From Actinomadura terrae (GTDB taxonomy: Bacteria > Actinomycetota > Actinomycetes > Streptosporangiales > Streptosporangiaceae): a stretch of 64,000 nucleotides of DNA. Each line of letters begins with the position of its first letter. Position 1 is the first letter of the stretch. The notes under the pieces are model-generated. The model was not told the DNA's origin, did not search any database, and saw only the letters and a list, made by a program, of their open reading frames with translations. Position numbers and translations under genes: made by a program. Positions 45,234-53,789 of the stretch are shown piece by piece. The DNA lies in NCBI RefSeq assembly GCF_022751215.1, contig NZ_JAICDG010000001.1, positions 558,001-622,000 on the forward strand, written 5' to 3'.

Positions 45234-45614
45234 CTAGGGCCTGAACGTCAGCGGCGTGCCGCTCGGGCAGGCCACATGGTGCGGCCTCGGCGGGGCCTCC
45301 GCCGCGACGACCGTCAGCTCGAAGCAGCGCCGCATCGTGACCTGCTCGGTGCCGAAGGCGTCCCCGCGCGCCCTGCCGGACGTCCGGATGACCAGCGCCG
45401 TCCCGCCCGGGACGGACGTCGCGCGCAGCACCTCGACGCCCCGGACCTCCGCTACGAGGCGCCCCGCGTCCGCCGGAGGCCCGCCCGCCGCCCTCGCGGC
45501 GGCGGCACGCGCGTTCTCGCGGGCCCGGTCGCTGGCCTGCCGCTCGGGCGAGGGCATGAGCCCGCATCCCGCGATGAGGAGCAGGGCGACCACGATGCCC
45601 AGACGTCGGCGCAC
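45234..45614 (-). CDS. Small lipoprotein of unknown function
   Basis: This 126-residue protein has a lipoprotein signal (VRRRLGIVVALLLIAGCG with the lipobox IAGC). The mature part is a charged Ala/Arg helix (QASDRARENARAAAARAA) followed by a small beta-rich domain ending GTPLTFRP. It is not recognised beyond that. The GTG 45614 start is chosen because it places the basic signal start properly. Confidence 0.7.
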   Translation of the reverse strand: MRRRLGIVVALLLIAGCGLMPSPERQASDRARENARAAAARAAGGPPADAGRLVAEVRGVEVLRATSVPGGTALVIRTSGRARGDAFGTEQVTMRRCFELTVVAAEAPPRPHHVACPSGTPLTFRP

Positions 45615-45700
45615 ACGCCCATCATGACAGCCCCCCCGCGCACGCCGATATCCGCGTTGGTACTCAGATCCGCGGTCGCCCGCCGACAGGGCCTCGGCGG

Positions 45701-47191
45701 TCAGGCGCCAGCGGGTTGGACCTCGGCCTCGCGCTCGGCGGGCGCCGTCCCCGCCGATCCGTCCGGCTCGGGGTCGGACGGCGCGTCCGGCCGCGGCCGC
45801 CCCCACGCGGTCGCGACGGCGAGGCACACGAACGGCAGCGCGGGCATCAGGTACCGGTAGTCGAAGTCGGTGGTCAGCGGCGGGACGGCGAGCAGCGCCG
45901 TCCCCGTCAGCCACAGCAGCCCCGCGCCGCGCCGCGCCCGCCGCAGCGCCATCCCGGCGAGGCCCGCCAGCAGCATCACGCCCAGCATCAGCCCCCGCAC
46001 GTGCACGACCGACTGGTAGCCGCGGATGATGTCGGCGAACGGGCTCACGACCCGCGTCCGCCCCGACCCGTGCTCGTAGTCCTTCACGACCGACAGCCGG
46101 TCCCCGCCGCCGATCACCGGCAGCGGGCGCATCCGGTCGGGCCGGACGGGGAAGCGGTACTTGTTCTCGGTGCCCGGCTGCGGATACGGGCTGCGGTGCC
46201 AGGTGAACGTCCGGCCGAAGAAGTCGTACGTCACGACCCGCACGTAGTCGAGCGGCTGGTTCCCGATCGCCCACACCGCGAACCGCTGGGCCCGCGCGTT
46301 GACCTCCGGGTCGAACGGGTGGCCGTCCCGCCAGCCCGTCGGCGAGTTCGCCTCCCACACCTGGTGGGACGAGGCGGGCCGGTCGTCCGGCGCCCCGTAC
46401 GGGCACAGCGAGGCCAGGTCGGGCGGCGGCCGGAACGTGTCGCAGTCGGCGAACGCGGAGGTCCTGCCCCACAGGAAGATCCCGTCCGTTCCGGACAGCG
46501 CGAAACGTCCGTGGTCGTGGTGGTACCACATCGCGTATCCGCCGAGCGGCAGCGCGAACGTGACCGCGAGCGCCGCGTGCACCGGCCACCGCGTCCGCCG
46601 GACGAGCAGGTACAGCACCGCGAGCACGATCAGCGGCAGCCCGACCGTCCGGGTCACCGCGGCCATCCCGAGCAGCGTCCCGGCGAGCGCCGCCCGCCGC
46701 CACCCCGTCGCGCCCGGCCGCGCCAGCAGCAGCACCGCACCGAACACCAGCACCGTGAACAGCGTGTCCGACAGCAGCAGGTGTTCGAGCTCGATCTGGT
46801 AGCCGTCCAGCAGCACCGGCGCGAGCGCCAGCGCCGCCCAGTGCCGCCGCAGCCGGAAGTCGCGGACGAGCGCCCGGTACCCGAACGCCGCCATCACCAC
46901 GACCGCCGCGTGCTGCAACCCCGTCACCAGGTACAGGCTGTGGAAGGGCCGCAGCAGCCACAGCGCGAGCCCGTACCCCTCCGACCGCAGCGGATGCGGG
47001 AACGGCGCGTTCGCGATCCGCACGTAGTCGTAGCTGTCGTTGAACCACAGCGTCGGCGGGTACCCGAGCATCGCGACCAGCCGGAGCAGCACGCCCGCGA
47101 GGAGCAGCGCCGAGAACAGCCGGTTACCCCCGATGGCGGCCCGGACGGGCTCGGCCTTCGGCCATCTGGCCCTGGGAGGGGTTGGCGACAC
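45701..47191 (-). CDS. GT39/ArnT-like polytopic membrane glycosyltransferase
   Basis: This 496-residue membrane protein has about 10-12 helices. The first extracytoplasmic loop has YPPTLWFNDSYDYVRIANA, with an Asp in the position used by GT-C fold transferases such as PMT/ArnT for catalysis. Further segments include VLLDGYQIELEHLLLSDTLF and PLTTDFDYRYLMPALPFVCL. These enzymes transfer sugars from polyprenyl carriers. The acceptor is unknown. The C-terminal 50 residues are a Pro/Glu-rich cytoplasmic tail. It appears monocistronic. Confidence 0.75.
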   Translation of the reverse strand: MSPTPPRARWPKAEPVRAAIGGNRLFSALLLAGVLLRLVAMLGYPPTLWFNDSYDYVRIANAPFPHPLRSEGYGLALWLLRPFHSLYLVTGLQHAAVVVMAAFGYRALVRDFRLRRHWAALALAPVLLDGYQIELEHLLLSDTLFTVLVFGAVLLLARPGATGWRRAALAGTLLGMAAVTRTVGLPLIVLAVLYLLVRRTRWPVHAALAVTFALPLGGYAMWYHHDHGRFALSGTDGIFLWGRTSAFADCDTFRPPPDLASLCPYGAPDDRPASSHQVWEANSPTGWRDGHPFDPEVNARAQRFAVWAIGNQPLDYVRVVTYDFFGRTFTWHRSPYPQPGTENKYRFPVRPDRMRPLPVIGGGDRLSVVKDYEHGSGRTRVVSPFADIIRGYQSVVHVRGLMLGVMLLAGLAGMALRRARRGAGLLWLTGTALLAVPPLTTDFDYRYLMPALPFVCLAVATAWGRPRPDAPSDPEPDGSAGTAPAEREAEVQPAGA

Positions 47192-47261
47192 GGGACCCTA
47201 ACTGTGGACGTGCGGCTGACGGATGCTGAACCGGAGGCCGCCACCGCGGGCGGTCGGCCTC

Positions 47262-47299
47262 CTATGCGGTTGTCGGCTACCTCTGCGGTCGTCGGCTGC
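47262..47299. repeat. Two 19-bp direct repeats in an intergenic gap
   Basis: CTATGCGGTTGTCGGCTAC and CTCTGCGGTCGTCGGCTGC are adjacent and match at 16 of 19 positions. They lie in the 250-bp gap between the GT39-like gene and the kinase gene end, which holds nothing else recognisable. Confidence 0.5.
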
Positions 47300-47441
47300 G
47301 GCGACGGCGCGGCGAACCGGGGAGGTGCGGGCCGACCGTCCGCCCGGTTCCGCTCCCAGGGTTCGTCACCGCGTCCGCCCACGCGATCGCGGCGATCATA
47401 GCAGCGCCCCCCGACGCCCGGACCCGGTCACCCCCCACCGC

Positions 47442-49151
47442 TCAACCTCCCAGAACCTCGATCACCGGCAACGCCCCCCGCGCCACCGCCCCCGCCTCTT
47501 CGGGCGGAAACTCGACGCCGTTCCGCGTCGTTTCCGAGAATCGCGGCGGGACGGACGGGCTGACGAGATACTTTCCTGGCTCCAGAAGCTCTGCCCCCGG
47601 CAGGACGAGCGTACGCGTCTCGGTCCACCGGCTCAGATACGCGCATTCGGCCTGGACCCAAGGCTGCGACTCTCCCGTGATCTTGGATGTCGCGGGAATT
47701 ATCACGGCCTTCCTACCGCTCGGGAGCTTCTTGAACTTCGCCGGCGGAGCGGGGTAGAACGCGACGATTATCCCGCCCTTCATCCCCAGATCCTTCGAGG
47801 AGGCGCCGAGGTCGAAGCTGTAGTCGCTGTTGGAGTGGTCCGTCGACGGACTGTGTTCGCCGAGGCAGCGGCGTCGCCCTCCGGGGTCGTACTCCACGGA
47901 GCCCACGGTGCGCGCCCTGAACGCGATGACGAGGCGCACGTCCGTCCCGGGTTTGGCGCGGGCCGGGGTCACCGACAGCTTCAGATCCATCGAAGGGGTC
48001 TCCGACGCCGGCATGTTCGGCTGGCCGAGCAGGACCCCGGGGCGCGTGAAGGACGCGTGGATCTCACCGTGGCTCTGCCCGCCGACCTGCGGGCCCGTGG
48101 GCCAGAACAGCCAGCCCACGATCACGGCCGCGCCGACCCCTCCGACTCCGGCGGCGGTGAATCCCTTGGCGCCGCCGAGCTTGCCGAGGATGCCCTTTCC
48201 AGTGGAACCGGCCGCCTTGGCCGCGAGGTCGGTGACGGCGGTGACGGCTGAGCCGGGGCCGACGAGCGCGCCGCCGAGCACCGCCAACGGCGCTGCCGTC
48301 GCGACCGCCGCCGCCACGGCGGCGAGGGCGATGACGCCGCGCCGTTCCCAGTCGGGCCCGTAGGCCGCGACGGCGGCGGCCTCCAGTTCGCTGAGGAAGG
48401 CGTGCGCGTCCCAGAACCGGTCCGCCGGGTTTTTGGCCATGCCGCGCTGGACGAGCGGACGCAGCGGCTCGGGCACCCGCTCCAGCGGTATGGGCGCGCC
48501 GGAGTGTGCCGCCCGCAGCGCCTCCAGGGTCGGCGCCTCAAATGGCTTGGCGCCGCTGACGCACTCCATGAACACGCAGGTGGCGGCATAGAGGTCGGTG
48601 GCGGGGGATGCGGCGGCGCCCGCCCACTGCTCGGGGGCCATGTACGTGGGAGTGCCGGCGGCCCCGCCCTGCCCGGTGAGCACAGCGACACCGAAGTCGA
48701 TCAGCTTGCTCAGCCCGTCATCCTGGACGAGGACGTTCGCGGGCTTGTAGTCCCGGTGCACGACCCCGGCCGCATGCGCTGCCGCCAAGCCGAGCAGCGA
48801 CCCCTTGAGCGTCGTCAGAGCCGCCTCCGGGGTGAGCGGTTCCGCCCGAGCGTCGAGGAGGCGGCGCAGCGAGCGGCCGTGCACGGCCTCCAGGACGATC
48901 GCGGCGCCCCAGGGCGACTCCTGGTAGTGCAGGAGCCGGGCGACGTGCGGGTCGGTCACCCGCTTCAGTAACTCGGCCTCGCCGCGAAAGGTGGCGCGCG
49001 CGGCGGCCTCGCTCAGCAGTTCGGGGGCCAGGTACTTGATCGCGACGGGCGCGCCGCCCGACTGATGGCGCGCCAGCACGACCTCGCCCTGCGCCCCCGC
49101 CCCCAACTCCCCGAGCTCGATGAACCCGGGCAGGCTCCAGCTACGCGGCAT
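47442..49151 (-). CDS. Ser/Thr protein kinase with C-terminal sensor-like domain
   Basis: This 569-residue kinase has LGELGAGAQGEVVLA, VAIKYLAP, VVHRDYKPANVL, IDFGVAV and TYMAPEQWAG, all intact. After the kinase domain there are hydrophobic stretches (VIALAAVAAAVATAAPLAVLGG and FTAAGVGGVGAAVIVGWLFW). A beta-rich extracytoplasmic domain of about 200 residues follows (DLKLSVTPARAKPGTDVRLVIAF through PPRFSETTRNGVEF), with a probable disulfide pair. It directly follows the secreted-protein gene with no gap, so it is the last gene of a three-gene operon. Confidence 0.92.
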   Translation of the reverse strand: MPRSWSLPGFIELGELGAGAQGEVVLARHQSGGAPVAIKYLAPELLSEAAARATFRGEAELLKRVTDPHVARLLHYQESPWGAAIVLEAVHGRSLRRLLDARAEPLTPEAALTTLKGSLLGLAAAHAAGVVHRDYKPANVLVQDDGLSKLIDFGVAVLTGQGGAAGTPTYMAPEQWAGAAASPATDLYAATCVFMECVSGAKPFEAPTLEALRAAHSGAPIPLERVPEPLRPLVQRGMAKNPADRFWDAHAFLSELEAAAVAAYGPDWERRGVIALAAVAAAVATAAPLAVLGGALVGPGSAVTAVTDLAAKAAGSTGKGILGKLGGAKGFTAAGVGGVGAAVIVGWLFWPTGPQVGGQSHGEIHASFTRPGVLLGQPNMPASETPSMDLKLSVTPARAKPGTDVRLVIAFRARTVGSVEYDPGGRRRCLGEHSPSTDHSNSDYSFDLGASSKDLGMKGGIIVAFYPAPPAKFKKLPSGRKAVIIPATSKITGESQPWVQAECAYLSRWTETRTLVLPGAELLEPGKYLVSPSVPPRFSETTRNGVEFPPEEAGAVARGALPVIEVLGG

Positions 49152-49922
49152 CTACTGGCCCGTGTTGGTCTGGATCTCGCTCACGGTCAGCGGGACGGGC
49201 AGCGACGTCGTCCCCCGCCCGCCGAGGTCGCCGCTCGGGGGCGTGCATCCGGCCAGCTGGCACTTCCAGGTGATGTGCCACTTGATCGTGGCCGTGATCT
49301 GGAAGAAGCCGCCCGGCTGCCCGGTCGAGGACCGCCGGTAGGTGTAGTGGCACCGCTGGCCCTTCGTGCCGTCGCACTCGAACGTCTTCTCGCCCACGTT
49401 CCACTCGACGCGTTCGGCCTTCGCGGTCGCCTGGAGCCGGGGCGCCCCGATCGGCTCGGTCTGCACGTCGTCCACGCCGTCGATCCACAGTGCGGTTCGG
49501 AGGCGGACGTAGGTCTTGCCGGTCGGCGCGATATGCACCTTGGGGACGGTCAGGTTGGCCGAGGCCATGGCCGACTCCAGCAGTTCCTGAGTGGTGGGCG
49601 GCGCGGCGGCGGGGGGTGCGGCGCCTCCGTCCACGGGGACGTATCCGACGCCCTGGTCGGGGGTGAGGCCATCGGGGTCGGGCGGGGCCACGGGGCCGCC
49701 GCCACCGCCCGCACTGCCGCCCCCGCCACCGCCCCCACCACCGCCCCCACCGGTCGTACCGCCGCCGGTGCCGGGCTGGTTACAGATCATCCCGGGTTTG
49801 CCGCCGCTCTGGTGACAGGGAGCTGCATCGGCGGGGAGGGTGGTGAGGAGGGGGACGGTCACGGCAGCCGTGGCGAGGGCCGTGGTGAGGGCCCGGCGGC
49901 GTGCGGGGGAGTGGGGAGGCAT
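49152..49922 (-). CDS. Secreted protein with poly-Gly linker, kinase-operon partner
   Basis: This 256-residue protein has a signal peptide (RRRALTTALATAAVTVPLLTTLPADA). A short Cys-containing segment (APCHQSGGKPGMICNQPG) precedes a long Gly tract and a folded domain (from about 120) with paired cysteines (FECDGTKGQRCHYTYRR, WKCQLAGC). Family unknown. It lies between a lipoprotein and a kinase gene, which suggests a surface complex sensed by the kinase. ATG 49922 has AAAGGACACAGG upstream; ATG 49952 is less likely because it overshoots the signal peptide. Confidence 0.75.
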   Translation of the reverse strand: MPPHSPARRRALTTALATAAVTVPLLTTLPADAAPCHQSGGKPGMICNQPGTGGGTTGGGGGGGGGGGGSAGGGGGPVAPPDPDGLTPDQGVGYVPVDGGAAPPAAAPPTTQELLESAMASANLTVPKVHIAPTGKTYVRLRTALWIDGVDDVQTEPIGAPRLQATAKAERVEWNVGEKTFECDGTKGQRCHYTYRRSSTGQPGGFFQITATIKWHITWKCQLAGCTPPSGDLGGRGTTSLPVPLTVSEIQTNTGQ

Positions 49923-49945
49923 CCTGTGTCCTTTGCTGAGGGCCG

Positions 49946-50542
49946 TCAGCATGGGCGGTCCTGGACGATGTCGGCGACCTTCCAGGTGCCGGAGTCGTAT
50001 TGGACGGTGGAGCGGAACAGGCGGGACCCGCCGGGGCCGCCGCTGAGGCGCTTGCCCGTCCTCGCCGAGAAGCGGTAGCCGCTGAGGGTGTGCACGCAGT
50101 CGATGACGTAGACCTTGGTGCCGTCGGTCGAGCGGGCGTAGACGCGCGGGTTGTGGGTGTTGGCGAAGCGCCAGATCTCGCCCTTGGCCTTGGTCTTCTC
50201 GACGTCGGCGGTGACCTGGCCGAGGAGCGGGTCGACGGCGACGGTGGCGAGGTCGGTGGCGTCGTTCCGCTCGTAGACGCGCTTGTAGACGGCCTGGTAT
50301 TCGCGGTAGCGCATCAGCACTTGCTTGTAGAGCTGGCCGGTGGGCTGCGCGGACGGGGCGGAGGCCCCCGGCGCGGCGGGGTCGGCGCCCGTGCTGACCG
50401 AGCCCTCCGGGCGGAGGGCGCCGGACGAGGGATGGGAGGTGCCGCATCCGGCGAGGGGCAGCGCGACGGGCAGCAGCGTCGCCAGCAGCGGGGCGGCGCG
50501 GCGGAACCTCCGCGGGGAGGGACGTACCGTCCGGGCGCGCAT
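49946..50542 (-). CDS. Lipoprotein, kinase-operon partner
   Basis: This 198-residue lipoprotein has the lipobox PLAGCG after a hydrophobic signal (APLLATLLPVALPLAGC). The mature domain (YKQVLMRYREYQAVYKRVYERND, then VYVIDCVHTLSGYRF and YDSGTWKVADIVQDRPC) looks like an NTF2-like alpha/beta fold with a likely disulfide. First gene of the lipoprotein, secreted protein and kinase operon. Function unknown. Confidence 0.78.
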   Translation of the reverse strand: MRARTVRPSPRRFRRAAPLLATLLPVALPLAGCGTSHPSSGALRPEGSVSTGADPAAPGASAPSAQPTGQLYKQVLMRYREYQAVYKRVYERNDATDLATVAVDPLLGQVTADVEKTKAKGEIWRFANTHNPRVYARSTDGTKVYVIDCVHTLSGYRFSARTGKRLSGGPGGSRLFRSTVQYDSGTWKVADIVQDRPC

Positions 50543-50637
50543 CGTCTTCCCTGGGCATCGGCCGACAGGCGGGTCGAGTACGCGCGTAGCTTACAGAGGC
50601 GGCTCGGACGGGAAAAGGGATTCGTTGCGCCCGGATT

Positions 50638-50655
50638 GACCTCGACCAGACTTGA
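50638..50655 (+). promoter_or_regulatory. SoxR/MerR-type operator
   Basis: CCTCGACCAGACTTGAGG closely matches the 18-bp SoxR box (CCTCAAG...CTTGAGG). It overlaps a TTGACC -35 element at 50634 in front of the quinone oxidoreductase gene. In Streptomyces, SoxR controls similar oxidoreductases. Confidence 0.65.
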
Positions 50656-50691
50656 GGTTGCACGCTGGCGGTTTACGAATGGAGGACCGTC

Positions 50692-51639
50692 ATGCGTGCT
50701 GTGTGGTTGAAGGAGTTCGGCGGGCCCGGCGTCCTGGTGCCGGGGGAGGCGCCCGACCCGGTGGCCGGGAACGGGCAGGCGCTGGTGGACGTGGAGTTCG
50801 TCAACATCACGTTCGTCGAGACGCAGTTCAGGTCGGGCGGGCCGTCCCCGTTCACGGCCGAGCTGCCGATCATCCCGGGGAACGGGGTCGGGGGCGTGGT
50901 CGTGGAGGTCGGTGCGGGGGTCGATCCGGCGCTGGTGGGGCGGCGGGTCGTCAGCTCGACCGGCGGGTCCGGCGGCTACGCCGAGCGCGCGGCGGTGGAC
51001 GCGGCGGGCCTGTTCGAGGTGCCGGACGGCCTCGCGCTCGACGAGGCGGTCGCGCTGCTCGCCGACGGGCGGACGGCGACGATGATGCTGCGGGCGACGG
51101 CGCCGCATCCGGGGGAGCGGGTGCTGGTCGAGGCGGCGGCGGGCGGTGTCGGGACGCTGCTGGTCCAGTTGGCGAAGGCGGCGGGCGCGACGGTGGTCGC
51201 GGCGGTGGGCGGCGGTCCGAAGGCGGACGTGGCGCGCCGGGTCGGCGCCGACGAGGTCGTCGACTACCGCGAGCCCGGCTGGAGCGAGCACGCCGGCGAG
51301 GTGGACGTGGTGTTCGACGGCGTCGGCGGTGATGTGGCGCGGGAGGCGTTCACGCTGCTCAGACGCGGTGGCCGGATGGTCAGTTTCGGGCTGGCGAGCG
51401 GCGAGTGGGCCGACATCCCGCAGGACGCGGCGGACGGCCGCGGCGTCACCCTCGTCCGTCCGGTGGCGACGCCGGAGGAGATGCGCGCGTTCACGCTCGG
51501 CGCGCTCGCCGAGGCGGCGGCCGGACGGCTGCGCCCGGTGATCGGGCAGCGCTTCCCGCTGGAGGACGCGGCCGAGGCGCACGCGGCGATCGAGTCGCGC
51601 GCGAGCGTCGGCAAGACGCTGCTGGAGGTCCGGCGATGA
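50692..51639 (+). CDS. Zinc-type alcohol dehydrogenase/quinone oxidoreductase family protein
   Basis: This 315-residue NADPH-dependent oxidoreductase of the MDR superfamily has an N-terminal GroES-like domain (IIPGNGVGGVVVEVG) and a Rossmann domain with the nucleotide loop VEAAAGGVGTLLVQLAKAAGA. Zinc ligands are absent, as in quinone reductases. Its start follows GGAGGA. A SoxR-like operator upstream suggests induction by redox-active compounds. The stop overlaps the F420-type gene by 4 nt. Confidence 0.9.
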   Translation: MRAVWLKEFGGPGVLVPGEAPDPVAGNGQALVDVEFVNITFVETQFRSGGPSPFTAELPIIPGNGVGGVVVEVGAGVDPALVGRRVVSSTGGSGGYAERAAVDAAGLFEVPDGLALDEAVALLADGRTATMMLRATAPHPGERVLVEAAAGGVGTLLVQLAKAAGATVVAAVGGGPKADVARRVGADEVVDYREPGWSEHAGEVDVVFDGVGGDVAREAFTLLRRGGRMVSFGLASGEWADIPQDAADGRGVTLVRPVATPEEMRAFTLGALAEAAAGRLRPVIGQRFPLEDAAEAHAAIESRASVGKTLLEVRR

Positions 51640-52514
51640 GGCTCGGGCTGTACCTGCCCTCGTTCGGCGTCGACACGTCGGCGACGATCGCCGAGCACGC
51701 CCGGCACGCCGAGGACACCGGGTTCGAGTCGGTGTGGGTGGGCGACCACCTCCGTCCCGTCCGGCCGTTCCTGGACGCGACGCTCGTGCTCGCCGCGGCC
51801 GCCGCCGTGACCGAGCGCCTGAAGGTCGGGTTCGGGGTGATGGTGCTGCCGCTGCGCCAGACCGCGTGGGCGGCCAAGCAGATAGCGAGCCTCCAGCACC
51901 TGTCGGGCAACCGGGTGCTGCTCGGCGTCGGCAGCGGCGGGCTCGTCCACGGCGACGCGGCGTTCCGGGCCGTCGGCGTGCCGTTCGCCGAGCGCGGCGC
52001 CCGCACCGACGCGGCGCTGGAGTTGCTGCCCGGCCTCGTCGAGGGGAAGACCGTCGTCCTGGACGGCACGGAGCTCACGCTGGACCCGGGCGCGCCGATG
52101 CCGCCGGTGCTGGTCGGCGCCGGGCCCGAGCGGCGCGCGGCCCGGTTCGGCGACGAGTGGTATCCGGCGTTCTCCACTCCCGAAGAGGTCGCCGCCGGGG
52201 CCGAGCGCATCGCGGAGCTGGCCGCCGAGTACGGGCGTCCGGCGCCGAAGGTCACCGTCGGCCTGAGCTTCGGGCTCGGCGACGTCCCCGAGGCGGAGAT
52301 CGACGCGCAGGTGACGTCGCTGACCGGCTACGGCATGTCCGAGGAGGCCGCGCGGGCGAGCCTGCTCACCGGGCCGCCCGAGCGCGCAGCCGAGCGGCTC
52401 GCGGCGCTGGCCGAGGCGGGCGCGCACCGCGTGATCGGGATGCCGTTCCCGTCCGCGCGCCGCCGCCAGGCCGAACTGCTCGCCGAGGCCGCCCGCATGG
52501 CCGAGGCGGGCTAG
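51636..52514 (+). CDS. LLM-class flavin/F420-dependent oxidoreductase
   Basis: This 292-residue luciferase-like TIM-barrel enzyme has MRLGLYLPSFG, HAEDTGFESVWVGDHL, RLKVGFGVMVLPLRQ and LLGVGSGGL. Actinobacterial members usually use F420H2 or FMNH2. It is translationally coupled (ATGA) to the quinone oxidoreductase and likely shares its redox response. The substrate is unknown. Its stop overlaps that of the convergent hydrolase by 3 nt. Confidence 0.9.
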   Translation: MRLGLYLPSFGVDTSATIAEHARHAEDTGFESVWVGDHLRPVRPFLDATLVLAAAAAVTERLKVGFGVMVLPLRQTAWAAKQIASLQHLSGNRVLLGVGSGGLVHGDAAFRAVGVPFAERGARTDAALELLPGLVEGKTVVLDGTELTLDPGAPMPPVLVGAGPERRAARFGDEWYPAFSTPEEVAAGAERIAELAAEYGRPAPKVTVGLSFGLGDVPEAEIDAQVTSLTGYGMSEEAARASLLTGPPERAAERLAALAEAGAHRVIGMPFPSARRRQAELLAEAARMAEAG

Positions 52515-53689
52515 CGCGCCACCCGACCGAGGAAGGACGTGAGGGCGCGCTCGTAGGCGGCCGGGTCGGTGTTCCACGCCTCGGTGTGGTCGCCCTGCGC
52601 GGCGATGTGGGTGACCATGCCGGGCGGGGCGGCCTTGGCGAACGCGAACGCCGGACGGTTGGCGACGACCTGGTCGTCGGCGGTGGTGAACATCAGCACG
52701 GGTGTCCGGAGCCGGGGCGCGTACCGGGTCTGGTCGAGGTCGTCCAGGTCGATGCCGAACCGGTGGTGCATGATCCGTTTCGCCACGGCTGTGAGGAATC
52801 GCGGCAGATGGCGGGCGTCGCCCTGCTTGTCCAGGGTGGCGCTCCAGTCCATGACGGGCGAGTCCAGGACGACGCCGCGCACGAACGACGGGTCGGCGCG
52901 CAGGGTCTTCATCGCCATCGCGCCGCCCATCGACCACCCGTACAGGACGACGCCGGTCGCGCCGTTCGCCCGCGCATAGGCGACGGCGGACGCGACGTCC
53001 TGCCATTCGGTGGCGCCCATGTGGTTCCGGTGGTCGCCGGACCGGGGCGCGCCCACGTCGTTGCGGTAGGCGATCGACAGCATCGTCGCCCCGGTCGCAT
53101 GCACCGCCTTCATCACCCGGAACGTCTCGGCCTTGTCCGCGTTCCGCCCGTGGACGGCGATGACCCACGTGCCGGAGGGGGACACCCCCGGCAGCAGCCA
53201 CGCGGGCATCCCTCCGGCTTTCGATGGATACGTGACGTCCTTGAAGGACAGGCCGAGGGCGGTCTTCGGGTCGCCGTCGTAGAGCCAGTGGTCGAGGGTC
53301 GCGCGGGCGCCCTTCACCGGCGTCCCCTTCAGCACGGACGCCACGCGCCGCACGACCGTCCCCCGGTCGCCCCCGACGACCGGGCCGAGCAGCGCGCGCC
53401 CGTCCTCCCAGACCAGCGCCCACGTGCCGGGACGCTCGGTGTCGGGGTCCCGGGGGAGCGTCACCGTGCCGTTCCCCACGTCCTCGATCCTGAGGGGGTA
53501 CTCGGCGCTGTGGTCGACCTGCGTCGCCACGCCCGCGAAGTACCAGCCGACACCGCCGACCGTCACGCAGACGAGGAGGACGACGCCGATGAGCGCGGCC
53601 ACCATCCGCCGGACGCGGCGGCGGCGCGGCGGGCGTGGCGGTTCGGGGGTCGCGGGCGCCGGGGACTCGGGCGCGTGGGTCGTCACCAT
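52511..53689 (-). CDS. Membrane-anchored alpha/beta hydrolase
   Basis: This 392-residue protein has a Pro/Arg-rich cytoplasmic start, one transmembrane helix (MVAALIGVVLLVCVTVGGVGWYF) and an extracytoplasmic alpha/beta hydrolase. The Ser nucleophile is in LYGWSMGGAMAM, Asp in TTADDQVV and His in QGDHTEAW, a complete triad. The physiological substrate is unknown; esters or peptides are possible. ATG 53689 is preferred over the upstream in-frame codon at 53704 because of the typical MVTTHAPE start, but no ribosome site decides. Confidence 0.86.
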   Translation of the reverse strand: MVTTHAPESPAPATPEPPRPPRRRRVRRMVAALIGVVLLVCVTVGGVGWYFAGVATQVDHSAEYPLRIEDVGNGTVTLPRDPDTERPGTWALVWEDGRALLGPVVGGDRGTVVRRVASVLKGTPVKGARATLDHWLYDGDPKTALGLSFKDVTYPSKAGGMPAWLLPGVSPSGTWVIAVHGRNADKAETFRVMKAVHATGATMLSIAYRNDVGAPRSGDHRNHMGATEWQDVASAVAYARANGATGVVLYGWSMGGAMAMKTLRADPSFVRGVVLDSPVMDWSATLDKQGDARHLPRFLTAVAKRIMHHRFGIDLDDLDQTRYAPRLRTPVLMFTTADDQVVANRPAFAFAKAAPPGMVTHIAAQGDHTEAWNTDPAAYERALTSFLGRVAR

Positions 53690-53789
53690 GGAACGGTAGC
53701 CCACACCCGCCGGGCGAGGTCAGAACGTTCCGCCGGGCCGTGGAAGGCTCGGTACCCTTCCGGGCAGTCGCCGCACGAGGGGGGCAGGG

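Noticed and set aside
47192..47441. A gene in the gap between the GT39-like gene and the kinase operon end
   Set aside because: No frame with a start, ribosome site and plausible protein was found; only short direct repeats are present.
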